Assembly: GCA_018136815.1 (NCBI GenBank) | Contig: CM030931.1 | Location: 9,745,072-9,809,071, forward strand | DNA: 64,000 bases | Reading direction: 5' to 3' | Origin: Isochrysis galbana | Taxonomy: Eukaryota; Haptophyta; Isochrysidales; Isochrysidaceae | Part shown: positions 10,675-20,615 of the stretch, piece by piece | Position numbering within the stretch: the stretch's first letter is position 1 | How the letters are laid out: each line of letters begins with the position of its first letter | Program-made: the position numbers and the translations under genes | The notes under the pieces: model-generated | What the model saw: the letters and a program-made list of their open reading frames with translations, nothing else | What the model was told of the DNA's origin: nothing | The model's database searches: none

Positions 10675-11412
10675 ATGGCCAGCTTCACGTCGGTGAAGCT
10701 CACTCCGGCCCAGGAGCAAGAAGTGCACGAGCGCGTGTCTTTCGACATTGTGCTGCGCCAGCTCAAGGGCAACCACACATCCTTCTCTGAGATCAAGTTT
10801 GCCGGCGTTCCACTTGGTACACGCATGGAATGGGTCGGCGAGCTGTGCGAGGCACTCGCTGCGAACACAACGGTTCTTAAGCTTGATCTCTCCAACACCC
10901 AGCTTTCCGACCCGGCCCTGCAGAAGCTCGTGGTGACTATGGCATCGAGCTCTTGTACGCCACAACTCGAATGTCTTGACTTACGGTCCAATCCATTTTC
11001 ACTCGCGGGTGAGACAATGGCACAGGGCCTGCGCAAGCTTCGACCTAAGTTGTCAATTTTGCTCGGAGATGCCAGCGCGGTCGACCTTTCTGAGGTTGAT
11101 GGTTTCGTCCACGACAAGGCCATTGTAGAAGGTTTGAGTGCGTGGGGTGCTGAGACCCTCAAGATGGAGGACGGGGGTATGCGGTGCCCGGCAGAGGTCT
11201 CGGGGCCGGGTCCAGCCGTAAAGATGGAGAAAGGCTTCTCTGGCGCGAACGGCACCAAATATACCTGCGAGTATGGGGAATTCGAGCTTACGCACGTCAC
11301 GGGCTGCATGGTCTTGAAGAAGCTTTCGCCTGAGGCTGCATTGAGACTGTCATGCAAAACGAGTAGCGGACGACTCTTCTCACATGAGGCAGGGAACGGC
11401 ACCTTGGTGTAG
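10675..11412 (+). CDS. Small leucine-rich-repeat (RNI-like) protein
   Basis: Single exon, 245 aa, clear ATG and stop. Residues about 55-125 read as ribonuclease-inhibitor-type LRRs: TTVLKLDLSNTQLSDPALQKLV, then PQLECLDLRSNPFSLAGETMAQGL. The N-terminal 50 residues are also compatible with a degenerate repeat (FSEIKFAGVPLG). The C-terminal 110 residues match nothing I know and carry several Cys (CEYGEFELTHVTGC). No signal peptide or TM segment, so probably cytosolic or nuclear. RNI-type repeats usually mediate protein binding; the partner is unknown. It is transcribed away from the lipoxygenase across a shared 1.1-kb upstream region. Confidence 0.78.
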   Translation: MASFTSVKLTPAQEQEVHERVSFDIVLRQLKGNHTSFSEIKFAGVPLGTRMEWVGELCEALAANTTVLKLDLSNTQLSDPALQKLVVTMASSSCTPQLECLDLRSNPFSLAGETMAQGLRKLRPKLSILLGDASAVDLSEVDGFVHDKAIVEGLSAWGAETLKMEDGGMRCPAEVSGPGPAVKMEKGFSGANGTKYTCEYGEFELTHVTGCMVLKKLSPEAALRLSCKTSSGRLFSHEAGNGTLV

Positions 11413-11846
11413 AGCCAGCTCGCCGTCATGGTATAAGTGGACGTGGCCTTCGATCATCGCCCGATTTTGCCATTTGGTGACTACTTGTTGGCATCGCATG
11501 TCGGTTTAGCATTCAGCAAGACATTAGCTAGGCCAACCGCTCACATTGACTTCTATCCCTGGGGTTCCCTGACGGTCTCAGGGGTGCGTGGACCTTCCCT
11601 CCACCCGCCGCTACCCGTCGCCAATTCCCTCACGAATCCCTCTGTTGTCGATACTAGGGAAGAGAGAAGGGATAGCCCTCCTCCCCCTCCCCTAGTATTA
11701 TCTATTCCCTATTCCCATTCCAATTGCCACTGCGGCAGCAGGAGGGGGGCCGCCTTTTGCTTTTGTCAAAACTCAAAACTTTTGTTTGCTGTATTTTCGC
11801 CCCTTTCCCTCCGGGTCTCGCTTGAGTCCTCCAGTCCCGTTGCCCC

Positions 11847-12110
11847 AACTAAGTTTTTACTTAGTTCACATGGCGGAGGTCCCCTCGGGGGAACCGATGC
11901 ACATCGCGCCGTGCGCATGCGCGGCGTGCACATGGGTGATTGCAACTCATCCCATGAGAGATCTCTCTTATATTGCACATTTACGTAATTGTAGGGAACC
12001 GCAGAGAACCCAGTCGATATGCGCACATGCGCACGCACGGCGTCCCCGCGGGGGGCCCGATGCACATCGGCACGCACGGCGTGCACCTGGTGTAATTGTG
12101 AGCCTTTAGA
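11847..12110. repeat. Direct ~70-bp repeats with LINE 5'-end-like start
   Basis: Starts with AACTAAGT...TACTTAGTT, like the 5' ends at 41455 and 49869. Two related segments, 11871-11954 and 12037-12105, share GTCCCC, CGATGCACATCG and CGGCGTGCAC in the same order. The first ends in GTGATTGCAACTCATC, which is the terminal repeat of the TIR element at 14071-14619 in reverse. Confidence 0.5.
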
Positions 12111-12147
12111 ATGGCGCGCGCCGTAGGTGTTAAACATCGAGAATGTT

Positions 12148-12219
12148 TGTTGTATAAATGACTATGGACATTTGATGGCTCCATTTGATTGATGTCCCAT
12201 ATTTGACGGAACGACACCT
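12148..12219 (+). repeat. ~75-bp dispersed repeat
   Basis: TTGTATAAATGACTATGGA...TTTGATGGCTCCATTTGA...ATGTCCCAT...TGACGGAACGACACCT. Near-identical at 52299-52378. The last 28 bases recur at 14748-14776. Function unknown; the copies look like the end of a mobile element. Confidence 0.75.
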
Positions 12220-12764
12220 CGCGTGGGAGAGGCAGGAGAGGCCAGGGGCTGAGCCCCAGCCTCCACTGCCCCCCGAGCTGCCCGGCTAGCGCTCTGGGAG
12301 CCCCCACAGGACCTCTGAGATCTGAGAGCAAGTCGAGGCGCGCGCCATGGGCACGCGCTGCAGGAGAGGGCGAAGAGAGAGTGGAGAGTGTGGGAGTGCG
12401 GATTTCGTCGGTCCCCGAAATGGGGATTCGATTCAACGATCAACGATAACCGAGCCCCGTTTACGTTATTTAACGGGCGGAGTGAGAGGCTGGCGGTGGA
12501 GGAGCGGAGGCGGAGGGAGCGGCGCAAGCGCGCCCAGGGGAGCTCTCTCGAAGTGAGGTTCCCTGGGTGCGCCGTCGCTTATTCTGCGGTGGATTGCTCG
12601 GGCAGGCTGGCTTGCTCTAAGGGCCTTTCATTCTCACACGGCACGACTGCAAAGGCTCGCCCCCCCCTCCCCCGGTGCTTTTCCCTGGTAAGTCTTCAAT
12701 GTGCATGCTACATATTGGCGACTAACTGGGTGTTCACCCCAATGAGCTTGTGGAAAGTTCTGAC

Positions 12765-12925
12765 GGGAGCCGGGGGCCTGCGAGGGGGGAGGTATAATTA
12801 GGTGCATAGATTTGTGTGCCTTGGGTTATAACGCGGTCACGTGTGTCGTGGCTTGTCGTGTTGGTGCATGGCTAGTGGCAGTAGCGGCACTAATATTCAG
12901 TTGTTTTATGATTATATATGATATG
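12765..12925 (+). repeat. Dispersed repeat R3, copy 1
   Basis: CATAGATTTGTGTGC, TAATGCGGTCA/TAACGCGGTCA, GTGTGTCGTGGCTTG, GCTAGTGGCAGTAGC and CACTAATAT occur in the same order here and at 19755-19925. A more diverged copy lies at 31345-31505. Both 12.7 and 31.3 kb copies are preceded by GGGAGCCGGGGG..TGCGAGGGGGGAG. Probably the 3' end of a retroelement. Confidence 0.7.
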
Positions 12926-13068
12926 TGCAGACGTGCTTTATATGCACCAAGCACCTATGGTAAATAGAAGAACAGGGAAAAGCACATGATCATGAGGAGC
13001 ACACCAAGACCATCAAATGCAATCACGGCGAGAAAGACGAAAATAGTCGTATAGATATTGCAGCGTGA

Positions 13069-13902
13069 TTAAACTTCGTCTTTCACTTCATGGACACCAT
13101 CTGCCGTGTCCTCCTGCAAAGAGCCATCAGTGTCCGTCACGTGCCACCATGGCATTTGCCCGAATGGTGGGTCATTAGAGTGCATGGGTCGATCGTCGTA
13201 CCACGTCTCGAAAAAGTTGACTGCTATATGCAAGTCGAGTCTATGGCGTGAGGCAAAATCGCGAGTCTTGAACTTTAGTCGACCAACGTCTGTGCCCGCA
13301 GCGATGTGGACATCCTCTTCATGCAACGTAAGTCGGCCATGCGGCTGCTCAAAGAGCACAAACGTGACACGATGCTCCTTCAAACACAGGTCATCACTTT
13401 CATTGCAGGAGCGCGGCCAGACTCCCTCATATTCGATCAAAGTACGGGCGGATCGAGTATCGTTACCCACCATGTCATAGATAAGCCAGTGCACACGCTC
13501 AGCGTTGGTCGCAACATCGCGGAAAGGGACATCTGGGTCCACCATGATGAGCGTATGAAGACCAGTTGAGTTCGATTCAGGATTCAAATCAAAGGACACA
13601 GCTGGTGGGTACACAAGCCACCTTGGAGCAATCGGCTTGCCGTATTGAACGGGATGCACAATGTCTCCCGTCTGGTACGTTAGCTTCAACTCAGTCATCG
13701 GAATGAATGAGCCGATCACGTCAGGCAGCACGCCGCTGTACCGCAAGTGGGAGTAGGGGTAGTCATGGTCGTGCGGGTCGTGCTCCGGGTAGGCGCAACA
13801 AGCTGGGTCATGAGCATTGCCGACAGCGGCGTCGAGTCGTGCTGCGAGACAGACTACCGCCAGGAGACAAGTGCGGGCCGCAAGGCGGCCGGCCGTCGGC
13901 AT
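13069..13902 (-). CDS. Secreted phosphatidylethanolamine-binding protein (PEBP) family member
   Basis: 277 aa, single exon. Residues 1-26 (two Arg, then a Leu/Ala/Val core ending ARLDAA) form a credible signal peptide, so the product is probably secreted or lumenal. The PEBP core is clear: D122-PDVP-F, ERVHWLIYDMVGND (138-148), HRVTFVLFEQ (177-186) and FKTRDFASRHRL...AVNFFETWYDD. PEBP/OV-16-type proteins bind anionic groups such as phospholipid heads and often regulate kinases or proteases; the ligand here is unknown. Oddities: the usual GxHRY motif is KEHRV, preceded by a CNESDDLC insertion that may form a disulfide, and there is a His/Asp/Tyr-rich stretch at 41-53 after the signal peptide. 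Flanked by repeats. Confidence 0.92.
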   Translation of the reverse strand: MPTAGRLAARTCLLAVVCLAARLDAAVGNAHDPACCAYPEHDPHDHDYPYSHLRYSGVLPDVIGSFIPMTELKLTYQTGDIVHPVQYGKPIAPRWLVYPPAVSFDLNPESNSTGLHTLIMVDPDVPFRDVATNAERVHWLIYDMVGNDTRSARTLIEYEGVWPRSCNESDDLCLKEHRVTFVLFEQPHGRLTLHEEDVHIAAGTDVGRLKFKTRDFASRHRLDLHIAVNFFETWYDDRPMHSNDPPFGQMPWWHVTDTDGSLQEDTADGVHEVKDEV

Positions 13903-14070
13903 CTTCTCGTCGGCGCTGTCCGTCCCCTCCCAGCTATGAAGTCGCGTTCGTCGAAAGAGGACGATACGAAAATTTTATGTTTACTACACGATTTTATTAT
14001 TTTATTATAATCAAGATAAAATATATAATACGAGTTTACAGGTATGATGAGTTGATACAGGTGTGATGAG

Positions 14071-14619
14071 TTGCAATCACTTCGACATGCGTACGGCGTG
14101 CATTAAATTAATTAATGTTATATCCTAGTCAACCCCACTAGCTAACAACTTTTCAGTCCCAGAATCCAGGCGTATCATCCGAAGTCGTTCCTACCGCTAC
14201 CGCCGCGCCTGCCGCAGGCCTCGCCCCTTCCTCATTCCCCTCAGACCCAATGGGTCATGCCAATTCGTCAACGCACGGCGTCCCTGCTTTCCGGGCGCAC
14301 GCACGACGCACGGCGCGCGGCGTGCACCTACACCTGGCACCTGGCGAAATATCTATAATATCTCGACGGCGTTCACATCCAGACGAAGGTTCCACGCCAT
14401 GCGCCCTAGATGGGAAATACGGTGCAGGGGCCTGCAAATACAGCCAAATACATATGTATTTGGCCTCCGGCCAAATACATTTCAAATACATTCGAGGCCT
14501 ACAACCCAGGACCAGAACACGCTTCAAATACAGCCAAATACATATGTATTTGGTCTCTGGCCAAATACGGTAAATACGTATTTCCCACCTAGGCCATGCG
14601 CACGTCGAAGTGATTGCAA
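14071..14619. mobile_element. Non-autonomous TIR element (MITE-like), ~549 bp
   Basis: Ends are inverted: TTGCAATCACTTCGACATGC at 14071 and, in reverse complement, TTGCAATCACTTCGACGTGC from 14619. The match is 24 of 27, with the outer 16 perfect. The interior has no coding capacity but contains a tandem pair of exact palindromes (14444-14463 and 14534-14553). I found no clear target-site duplication. A related single end is at 11935-11954. Confidence 0.6.
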
Positions 14620-14747
14620 TTCCTCACTCTCATGAAGACGGGGAAGCATGGAAGCCGTGCGCCAGGCGTATGGACTTAATTATTATCATACATTCGGGTA
14701 TTATTGTAAACGGGTCGTGGCGGTCATGGTCATGGCTCAAGTTTAAT

Positions 14748-14945
14748 TATGTCCCATATTTGACGGAACGTCACCTAAATGAGAAATGAGGACACCAGCC
14801 TCTCTCGACTTGACCTTCTTGTTGCAAAAAGGAGGGGGGGAAGGGGAAGGTAAAGAGGTGGAGCGAAGGGAAGAAAGGGCGGTGTCGGACAGTAGGTAGT
14901 AGATACCAGTCCCCTGAATCTTTAGATGTTTTTTAAATCTTTGAA
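14748..14945 (+). repeat. Repeat end plus LINE family L2 3' tail fragment
   Basis: 14748-14776 matches the end of the 12148 repeat. 14825-14940 matches the L2 3' untranslated region: GGAGGTGGAG-like purine tract, AAGGGCGGTGT, then CTGAATCTTTAGATG followed by poly(T). The same tail occurs at 33230, 38960, 51850 and 52640. Confidence 0.65.
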
Positions 14946-15557
14946 AATAAATGAGGATGCCCGCCCGCTCGCCCGCCCCCACGCCGCCGTCGCGGAGAGG
15001 CCTTCTGGTATATTTTGGGTAACATGTAAGGGCCAACTGACTGGTGAGGGGGCCAGCACCACATCCTCATTTCTTTCTCTGTTGAGGACCATCCTTCCAT
15101 GAAAAGACGAGAGGGATGAGAGAATTCTAGAGAGTGGAAGAAGTCGAGAGCAGAAGGAGACAAGGCGCCGCCAAAGTCGAAGTGAAGCAAAGAACGAACG
15201 GGACAGAAGACGATGAACAGACGGAAGAAAAGATTCAGAAATCAGAAGGGGGGGGGATTGTGAAGAGAGAGTGTGGACACCATCAGAGGGAGGAGAGGAG
15301 AGCTTGAGGTGGAGAGGAGAGAGGGGGAGAGAGGGAGAGAGTCGGCGAAGGAGAGAGAGAATAAACCGATGATCACAGAAAAGAAGATGTAGGAGGAGGA
15401 GAAGAGGGCTGGGACTGACTGCCGAGACGGGGAGAAGGAGAGAGAGAGAGTAGAGAGCGGGATGAGGGTGACGAGCTGGGATAGGAAGATCCAATAAAGC
15501 CGAAACAAGGGTGAAGAAAAGGGGAGGAAGAGAAGAAGCAAGACTGGGGGACGAGCG

Positions 15558-16385
15558 ATGGCAGCGCCAGGCACCGTTGGCTACGAGGTGCTCTTCACGG
15601 ACGCGCAAGTACACGAATGGCTCTCGTCCATCTCGCCGTGGCCAGTTGCGCCCTCTATCGCCACGGGCATGCGCCTCTCCATCGCCACCACGCTTCTGAC
15701 CGTTGTGTGTGAGCTCATCGCCTTGTCATCAGTGCTCGGCATGCTCCGCACCAAGCCGGCACTCTACGCAAGGGCCTGGACGTCCTCGCTCTTCAATAAC
15801 CTGATCGTCGGACCGTGTGTGGCGTACGTTGCCTTCGGATACCTCTGTGGGCCCGACCTCGAGCGCTGGGCGCGCTTTCGCGCTGCGCTAGGCGTCCTTG
15901 CTATCCATTCAGTTGGGTATTATGCTGCACACCGTCTGATGCACACCAAGGCCATGTACTGGGCCCACTCCTTCCATCACCAGTACAATACGTACGTCGT
16001 GCCGACAGCCGCAAGCGCGGTCTCATTCACGGAATACTTCCTGGCGTACATGTTGCCCTTCATTGTCGGCTGCCTCGTCTGCCGCCCCGACAAGCATGCG
16101 CTCTACTGCACTGCGTCTCTGATCTCTTTCGCCAACATCCTCATCCACACGCCACCGCTCGAAGATCTCGCGGCCATGGTGATCCCACCAATGTTCGTTG
16201 GCACAGACCGTCACATCGATCACCACCGCAAGCTGACCAAGAACTATGGAGCATCCGTGGTCAACACGGATTGGTTTGTTGCTCAGTCGCCAATGCTCTC
16301 AAAGACAATGGATGCCTTCTTCCTCGCAGTGGGTGGCAAGCCCGTCGCCGTCTCGAGTGCTTCAACTCGTAACAAGGGACTTTGA
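15558..16385 (+). CDS. Fatty acid hydroxylase / sterol desaturase family membrane enzyme
   Basis: 275 aa, one exon. This is an integral membrane di-iron oxygenase family (ERG3, C4-methyl oxidase, ceramide/fatty acid hydroxylases) acting in the ER on sterols or lipids. The three His boxes are intact: H125-RLM-H129, H137-SF-HH141 and H219-ID-HH223. About four or five hydrophobic segments surround them (40-63, 79-98, 108-122, 160-176, 180-196). The spacing HRLMH...HSFHH...HIDHH fits the superfamily. The exact substrate cannot be read from this; the small size resembles compact sterol-desaturase-like proteins. The 5' flank (15230-15540) is purine-rich. Convergent with the RNR gene across the sequencing gap. 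Confidence 0.9.
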   Translation: MAAPGTVGYEVLFTDAQVHEWLSSISPWPVAPSIATGMRLSIATTLLTVVCELIALSSVLGMLRTKPALYARAWTSSLFNNLIVGPCVAYVAFGYLCGPDLERWARFRAALGVLAIHSVGYYAAHRLMHTKAMYWAHSFHHQYNTYVVPTAASAVSFTEYFLAYMLPFIVGCLVCRPDKHALYCTASLISFANILIHTPPLEDLAAMVIPPMFVGTDRHIDHHRKLTKNYGASVVNTDWFVAQSPMLSKTMDAFFLAVGGKPVAVSSASTRNKGL

Positions 16386-17722
16386 GCATTATAAAGCATG
16401 CCTCTACGCGCATGAGCTTCGGGCTTGAGCTCGGTCCAACCAGATCGAGGACTATGCTGCCACTCATGGACATCTTTTGGAGATATGTTTGTTTTCCACC
16501 CCCTTCATGCGTCCTGTTGCCGGAGGCCCTGATCGACCAACCAGATTCATCGCAGCGGTCAAATGGCGAATTTGTAAGATATCTGTGAGATAGACTGGCT
16601 CTGGTGCGGTCGTCTAGTTTCTTGATGATTCTCGGCAGCGGCATCTCATTCCACGGGGAGAAGTGGTAGACTTTGACCCATGCCACGGTCTATCCATCGC
16701 CACTTTGACATGCAACCTTGGCTATCTGGCGGGCTATTGGTGGTTATCGTCTGCATCTATTGCATGTGAAACCAGCTGTTCACTGATGCCGCCATCGCGC
16801 CTGAGCTCATCTCGAGCTGGCTGCTCCTATTGAGTTCAGATCACACTGGCCGAATTGGTTGGTCGCATATTTCGTTGCTTCTCGCCTCTTTGTAGGAGTG
16901 TTCGTCGTTACATCTTGGAGTACGTATTTGCGGTTAGATCGCGCACGCATTGAGCCGTACCATGTGCAAAAATATGACGGCAACCTGCATCTCCAAGCAT
17001 NNNNNNNNNNNNNNNNNNNNNNNNNNNNNNNNNNNNNNNNNNNNNNNNNNNNNNNNNNNNNNNNNNNNNNNNNNNNNNNNNNNNNNNNNNNNNNNNNNNN
17101 GTGTGGAGAGGGAGGAGCGGGCTTGCGCTGGTTCTCCCTAGGCAAACCCAAACCAAGTAAGAGAAGGCAACGGCAACGGCGCGCACGGGTGATGCATCCG
17201 ACGACGTACTTCATGCCTCTTAGCTCTTAAGGTAGAGGTATACCCGAGGACTGCGGGTAAATGAGGGGCTGTTCCCGCTGCTCTCACCTCCAAGACAATT
17301 GAAATCAGTTCCTAAAGTGCTGTTGTTTTCTCAGTGCACGCAAAGACTAGCACCTAAGAAGAAGTAGAGACACCGACATTTGCCCACACACCAAAACAAC
17401 TTCTTCAGACAACTTCGCACAACATCTCACGGACGCTGACTCAATGTCGACGACTATGAGCCGCAGTGGTGACGAGACGGATGAGCACTGCAGCAGGGCC
17501 AATCCTAATCAACTTGCATGTACCACAAAAGCCAATTGATGGTGGGCTCGGCTCGAAGCAACCGGCTGAGAACGAGATGGAAAGACACAATTGTCCAGTC
17601 AAATAAGCTTCGCGGCTTGTTGAATCTCAGTGCATGAAAAAGCAATTGCCTGGCTGAGCGGCTCAGGGAAGTACACAGCAAAGTTACTCGTGTACTTCTT
17701 CCATCCAAATCGCTAGTCGGCA
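16386..17722. other. Convergent intergenic region containing an assembly gap
   Basis: 17001-17100 is exactly 100 N, the usual placeholder for a gap of unknown size. No gene is supported on either side. The short ORFs that cross the N run are artefacts. Confidence 0.85.
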
Positions 17723-18848
17723 TTAGAAGTCGGCCTCGAGATTGAATGTGCTGTTGATTGCATTCTCAGCGTTGAGCGACTCCATCACGCCTGACTTTTG
17801 GTACTCGCCCACGCGTTTCTCGAAAAAGTTGGTCTTGCCCTGCAACGAGATGAGCTCCATCCAATCAAACGGGTTGGCGACATTGTAGAGCTTCTCACAA
17901 TCAAGTGCAACTAACAGTCGGTCAGCAACAAACTCAATGTACTGCGACATCATGTCCGCGTTCATGCCGATCAGCGCAACTGGAAGCGCTTCTGTGACGA
18001 ACTCCTTCTCGTGCTTTACCGCATCATCGATGATCGCGTGCACAGTCTCCTCGGGCAGCTTTCTCTCAAGCATGGAGTAAAGTAGGCAGGCAAAGTCGCA
18101 GTGCATGCCTTCATCACGCGAAATCAGCTCATTTGAGAAGGTTAGTCCAGGCATCTTGCCGCGCTTCTTGAGCCAGAAGATCGAGCAGAAGGAGCCAGAG
18201 AAGAAGATGCCCTCGACCACCGCGAATGCAACCAACCGCTCTGCAAAGCACTTAGACTCTGAGATCCACCGAAGGGCCCAATTGGCCTTCTTCTGCACGC
18301 ATGGCACCGTCTCGATGGCATTGAAGAGCATTGCCTTCTCTGTGGTATCCTTGATGTATGTGTCGATGAGCAGACTATACGTCTCGGAGTGAATGTTTTC
18401 CATGGCGATCTGGAAGCCATAGAAGCAACGCGCCTCTGGGATCTGTACCTCGGAGGCAAAGCGCTCGCACAGGTTCTCATTGACAATGCCATCCGACGCA
18501 GCAAAGAAGGCGAGGATGTGTGAGATGAAATGACGTTCGTCTGCAGTCATCGCCGCCCAGTCGTTGGCGTCATGCTATATTCGAGCATGGGGAGGCGAGC
18601 GTCAGTCCGGGCTACAGAGCTACTGTCAGTCACAGCAGGTGATGAGGCGTGCGCAGACATCTGCAGGGGCCAGCAGGCGGACGTACCGCCAGGTCGATCT
18701 CTTCAGCTGTCCAGAAGGAAGCCTCTGCCTTCTTGTACATCTCCCAGATCCGCGGGTATTTGATGGGGAACAGGACGAACCGCTGCTTGTTCTCAGTGAG
18801 GATTGGCTCCTCGGTGTCGTCCGGGTGCAGCTTTCTCTCAACAGTCAT
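17723..18848 (-). CDS. RNR2: Ribonucleoside-diphosphate reductase small subunit (R2)
   Basis: R2 holds the di-iron/tyrosyl radical cofactor for dNTP synthesis and pairs with R1. Two exons: 18848-18687 and 18574-17723, with a 112-nt intron (donor GTACGT, acceptor ATATAG, phase 0). 337 aa, normal for class Ia eukaryotic R2. Metal ligands D82 ([10 protein letters not shown]), E113 and H116 (MENIHSE), E175 (VVEGIFFSG), E209 and H212 (RDEGMHCDF), and radical Y120 (HSETYSLL) are all present. The C-terminal FNLEADF is the R1-docking tail. The start [17 protein letters not shown] is the first ATG of the exon. Upstream lies a long G-run tract (18950-19235). Confidence 0.98.
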
Positions 18849-18849
18849 G

Positions 18850-19740
18850 GTGGCCAGGGGAGCGTCTGCGCAAGAGAGGGTGGTGGGTCATGATGGGGCG
18901 AGTGCGGGAGGCGTGTGCGTGCGGCATCGCGGTGGGAGGCCCCGCGGGTGGGCCGCGAGCCAATGCGGCTTTGGGGTGGGGGGGGGTAGGGGGGTGGGCG
19001 TGGTAGGGCTGTGGGCTGGAGTGGATGGTGAACGAGAAGGGGGAGGAGCGGACCGCACCTGCCGGCGTCGCGCGACCAACTCTGGGCGCGCGGGAAGGGC
19101 CGGGGGAGAAGAGGGGGGGGGGGGGGGGGGGGGGGGAAGGTTGGAGGAAGACCAGGAAGGAGGGGAAATGGCGGTTTGGACTTGGCGCGAGGGGGAAGGG
19201 GGAGGGGGGGGGGGGGAGTTGTTTTGTACACTTGGCACTCGGGTTCGCTTTCGCGTTGTGCGCCAGAGTTTTCTTGTTGTGGGGATAGGAAGGAATGCAC
19301 CGAGCGCGAGTAGCGAGTAGCTACCGAGTAGTGCTGAGGGACCGTACCTCGTCGGCAACGGACAAATCCGGAACGTCGCTGGGAGCAAATGGGGGACATT
19401 CGATGGGACGGGAGCTGTGTCTCGCCGGTCATGGGTGCCCTCATAGGCCCTTGTATGCTCGGTGTCTGGTGACCCGGACAGGGGGCAAAAAAAATCACAA
19501 TTCACAATTCCCAGATTTTCCACCCTCCACCCCTCTAGCCTCTAGACAGCCACACCTGACTACAGTAGAGACATGCACAGCACATGGGAAGCACAAACAC
19601 TACACACCCCAGCACTAGGACGTACGTAGCACGTAGCACGTACGTAGTACGCAGCCCCCCAACGCTAACGCTAACACGAACACACTAAGCCTCACTAAGC
19701 CCGCGCACCCCCAACCCCAACCCCAACCGCCCAAAAATTC
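18850..19740. promoter_or_regulatory. G-run tract upstream of RNR small subunit
   Basis: 18970-18995, 19113-19137 (about 25 G broken once) and 19198-19216 are G-runs on the + strand, C-runs on the RNR coding strand. The position suggests the 5' UTR/promoter. G-quadruplex or i-motif potential is inferred from run length. No gene is supported here. Confidence 0.45.
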
Positions 19741-19754
19741 CCAAACACTGTTTT

Positions 19755-19925
19755 GAGGTATAACCGGGTTCATAGATTTGTGTGCGCTTGGATCTTGGAT
19801 TATAATGCGGTCATGTGTGTCGTGGCTTGGCGTGTTGGCGTGTTGGTGCGTGGCTGCGTGGCTAGTGGCAGTAGCAGCACTAATATCTAATATCCTACTA
19901 ATTTTCAGTGGTTTTATTATATATC
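19755..19925 (+). repeat. Dispersed repeat R3, copy 2
   Basis: Same ordered words as 12765-12925 (CATAGATTTGTGTGC, GCGGTCA, GTGTGTCGTGGCTTG, GCTAGTGGCAGTAGC, CACTAATAT). The stretch between 19926 and the NCBP1 stop at 20616 holds nothing I recognise. Confidence 0.75.
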
Positions 19926-20615
19926 AGGTTGCATTTCTGACTTCTGACTTCTGAGCAGGATGGCCGGGCTGTGAAGAAGGGCACGCGTCGTTGCTTTTGT
20001 GGGCCGGGGCTACCCTCCCGCAGGTGGCCACTTGAGAGCCGCGTGCCGGCTATATGCTTCCCAGCTCCGGCTCAGAGGCATTCGGGCGAAGGCTCAGGTT
20101 CAGCTATGGCGAAGCACTGTTCGCCCGCCCATGCGACTTGCGCGGCGCACTTACTTACCCATAACTTTGGCTTTTATGTCTAGATTCCCCTTTGCTGATT
20201 CGCTACGTTCCGACGGCCAACCACAACACAACACATTCGATTGTTTGCTGCCAGCGGCCCAGCGGTCAACGGCACTCGCCCCAATGCCAATACGAGGGGG
20301 GCATGACCACATGCAACTTGCTGCACTACATAGCCGAGACAAGCCGCGCGCGAGGAAGATCATGCTCACTCGTCGTTAGGCTCTAAGACGATGCCACGGC
20401 TCTTTGCTTGTCCTCGAAGCGCCCCCCGCCTAGACCCCTTAGCTATGGCACCCGCTTTCATGTATTGTGGCTCAACCCTGAACGCACAAAACCTTTTCTC
20501 AATCATTGCGCATGGGCTGTGGGCTGCCAATCACCCTCGCCACGTGGTAAAAGACAAAAGTGTGTGACAACGCCGCTGCTTTCTTGACGTACCGAACACG
20601 CCGAGCCCATTCTGT

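Noticed and set aside
10485..11429. 314-aa minus-strand frame opposite the LRR gene
   Set aside because: Shadow of the plus-strand LRR gene, Ser/Arg-rich with no family features.
16807..17230. ORFs spanning the N run
   Set aside because: Translated through 100 unknown bases; no evidence on either side.
19690..19735. CCCCAACCCCAACC run considered as telomere-like repeat
   Set aside because: Only three imperfect units inside a scaffold; no array.
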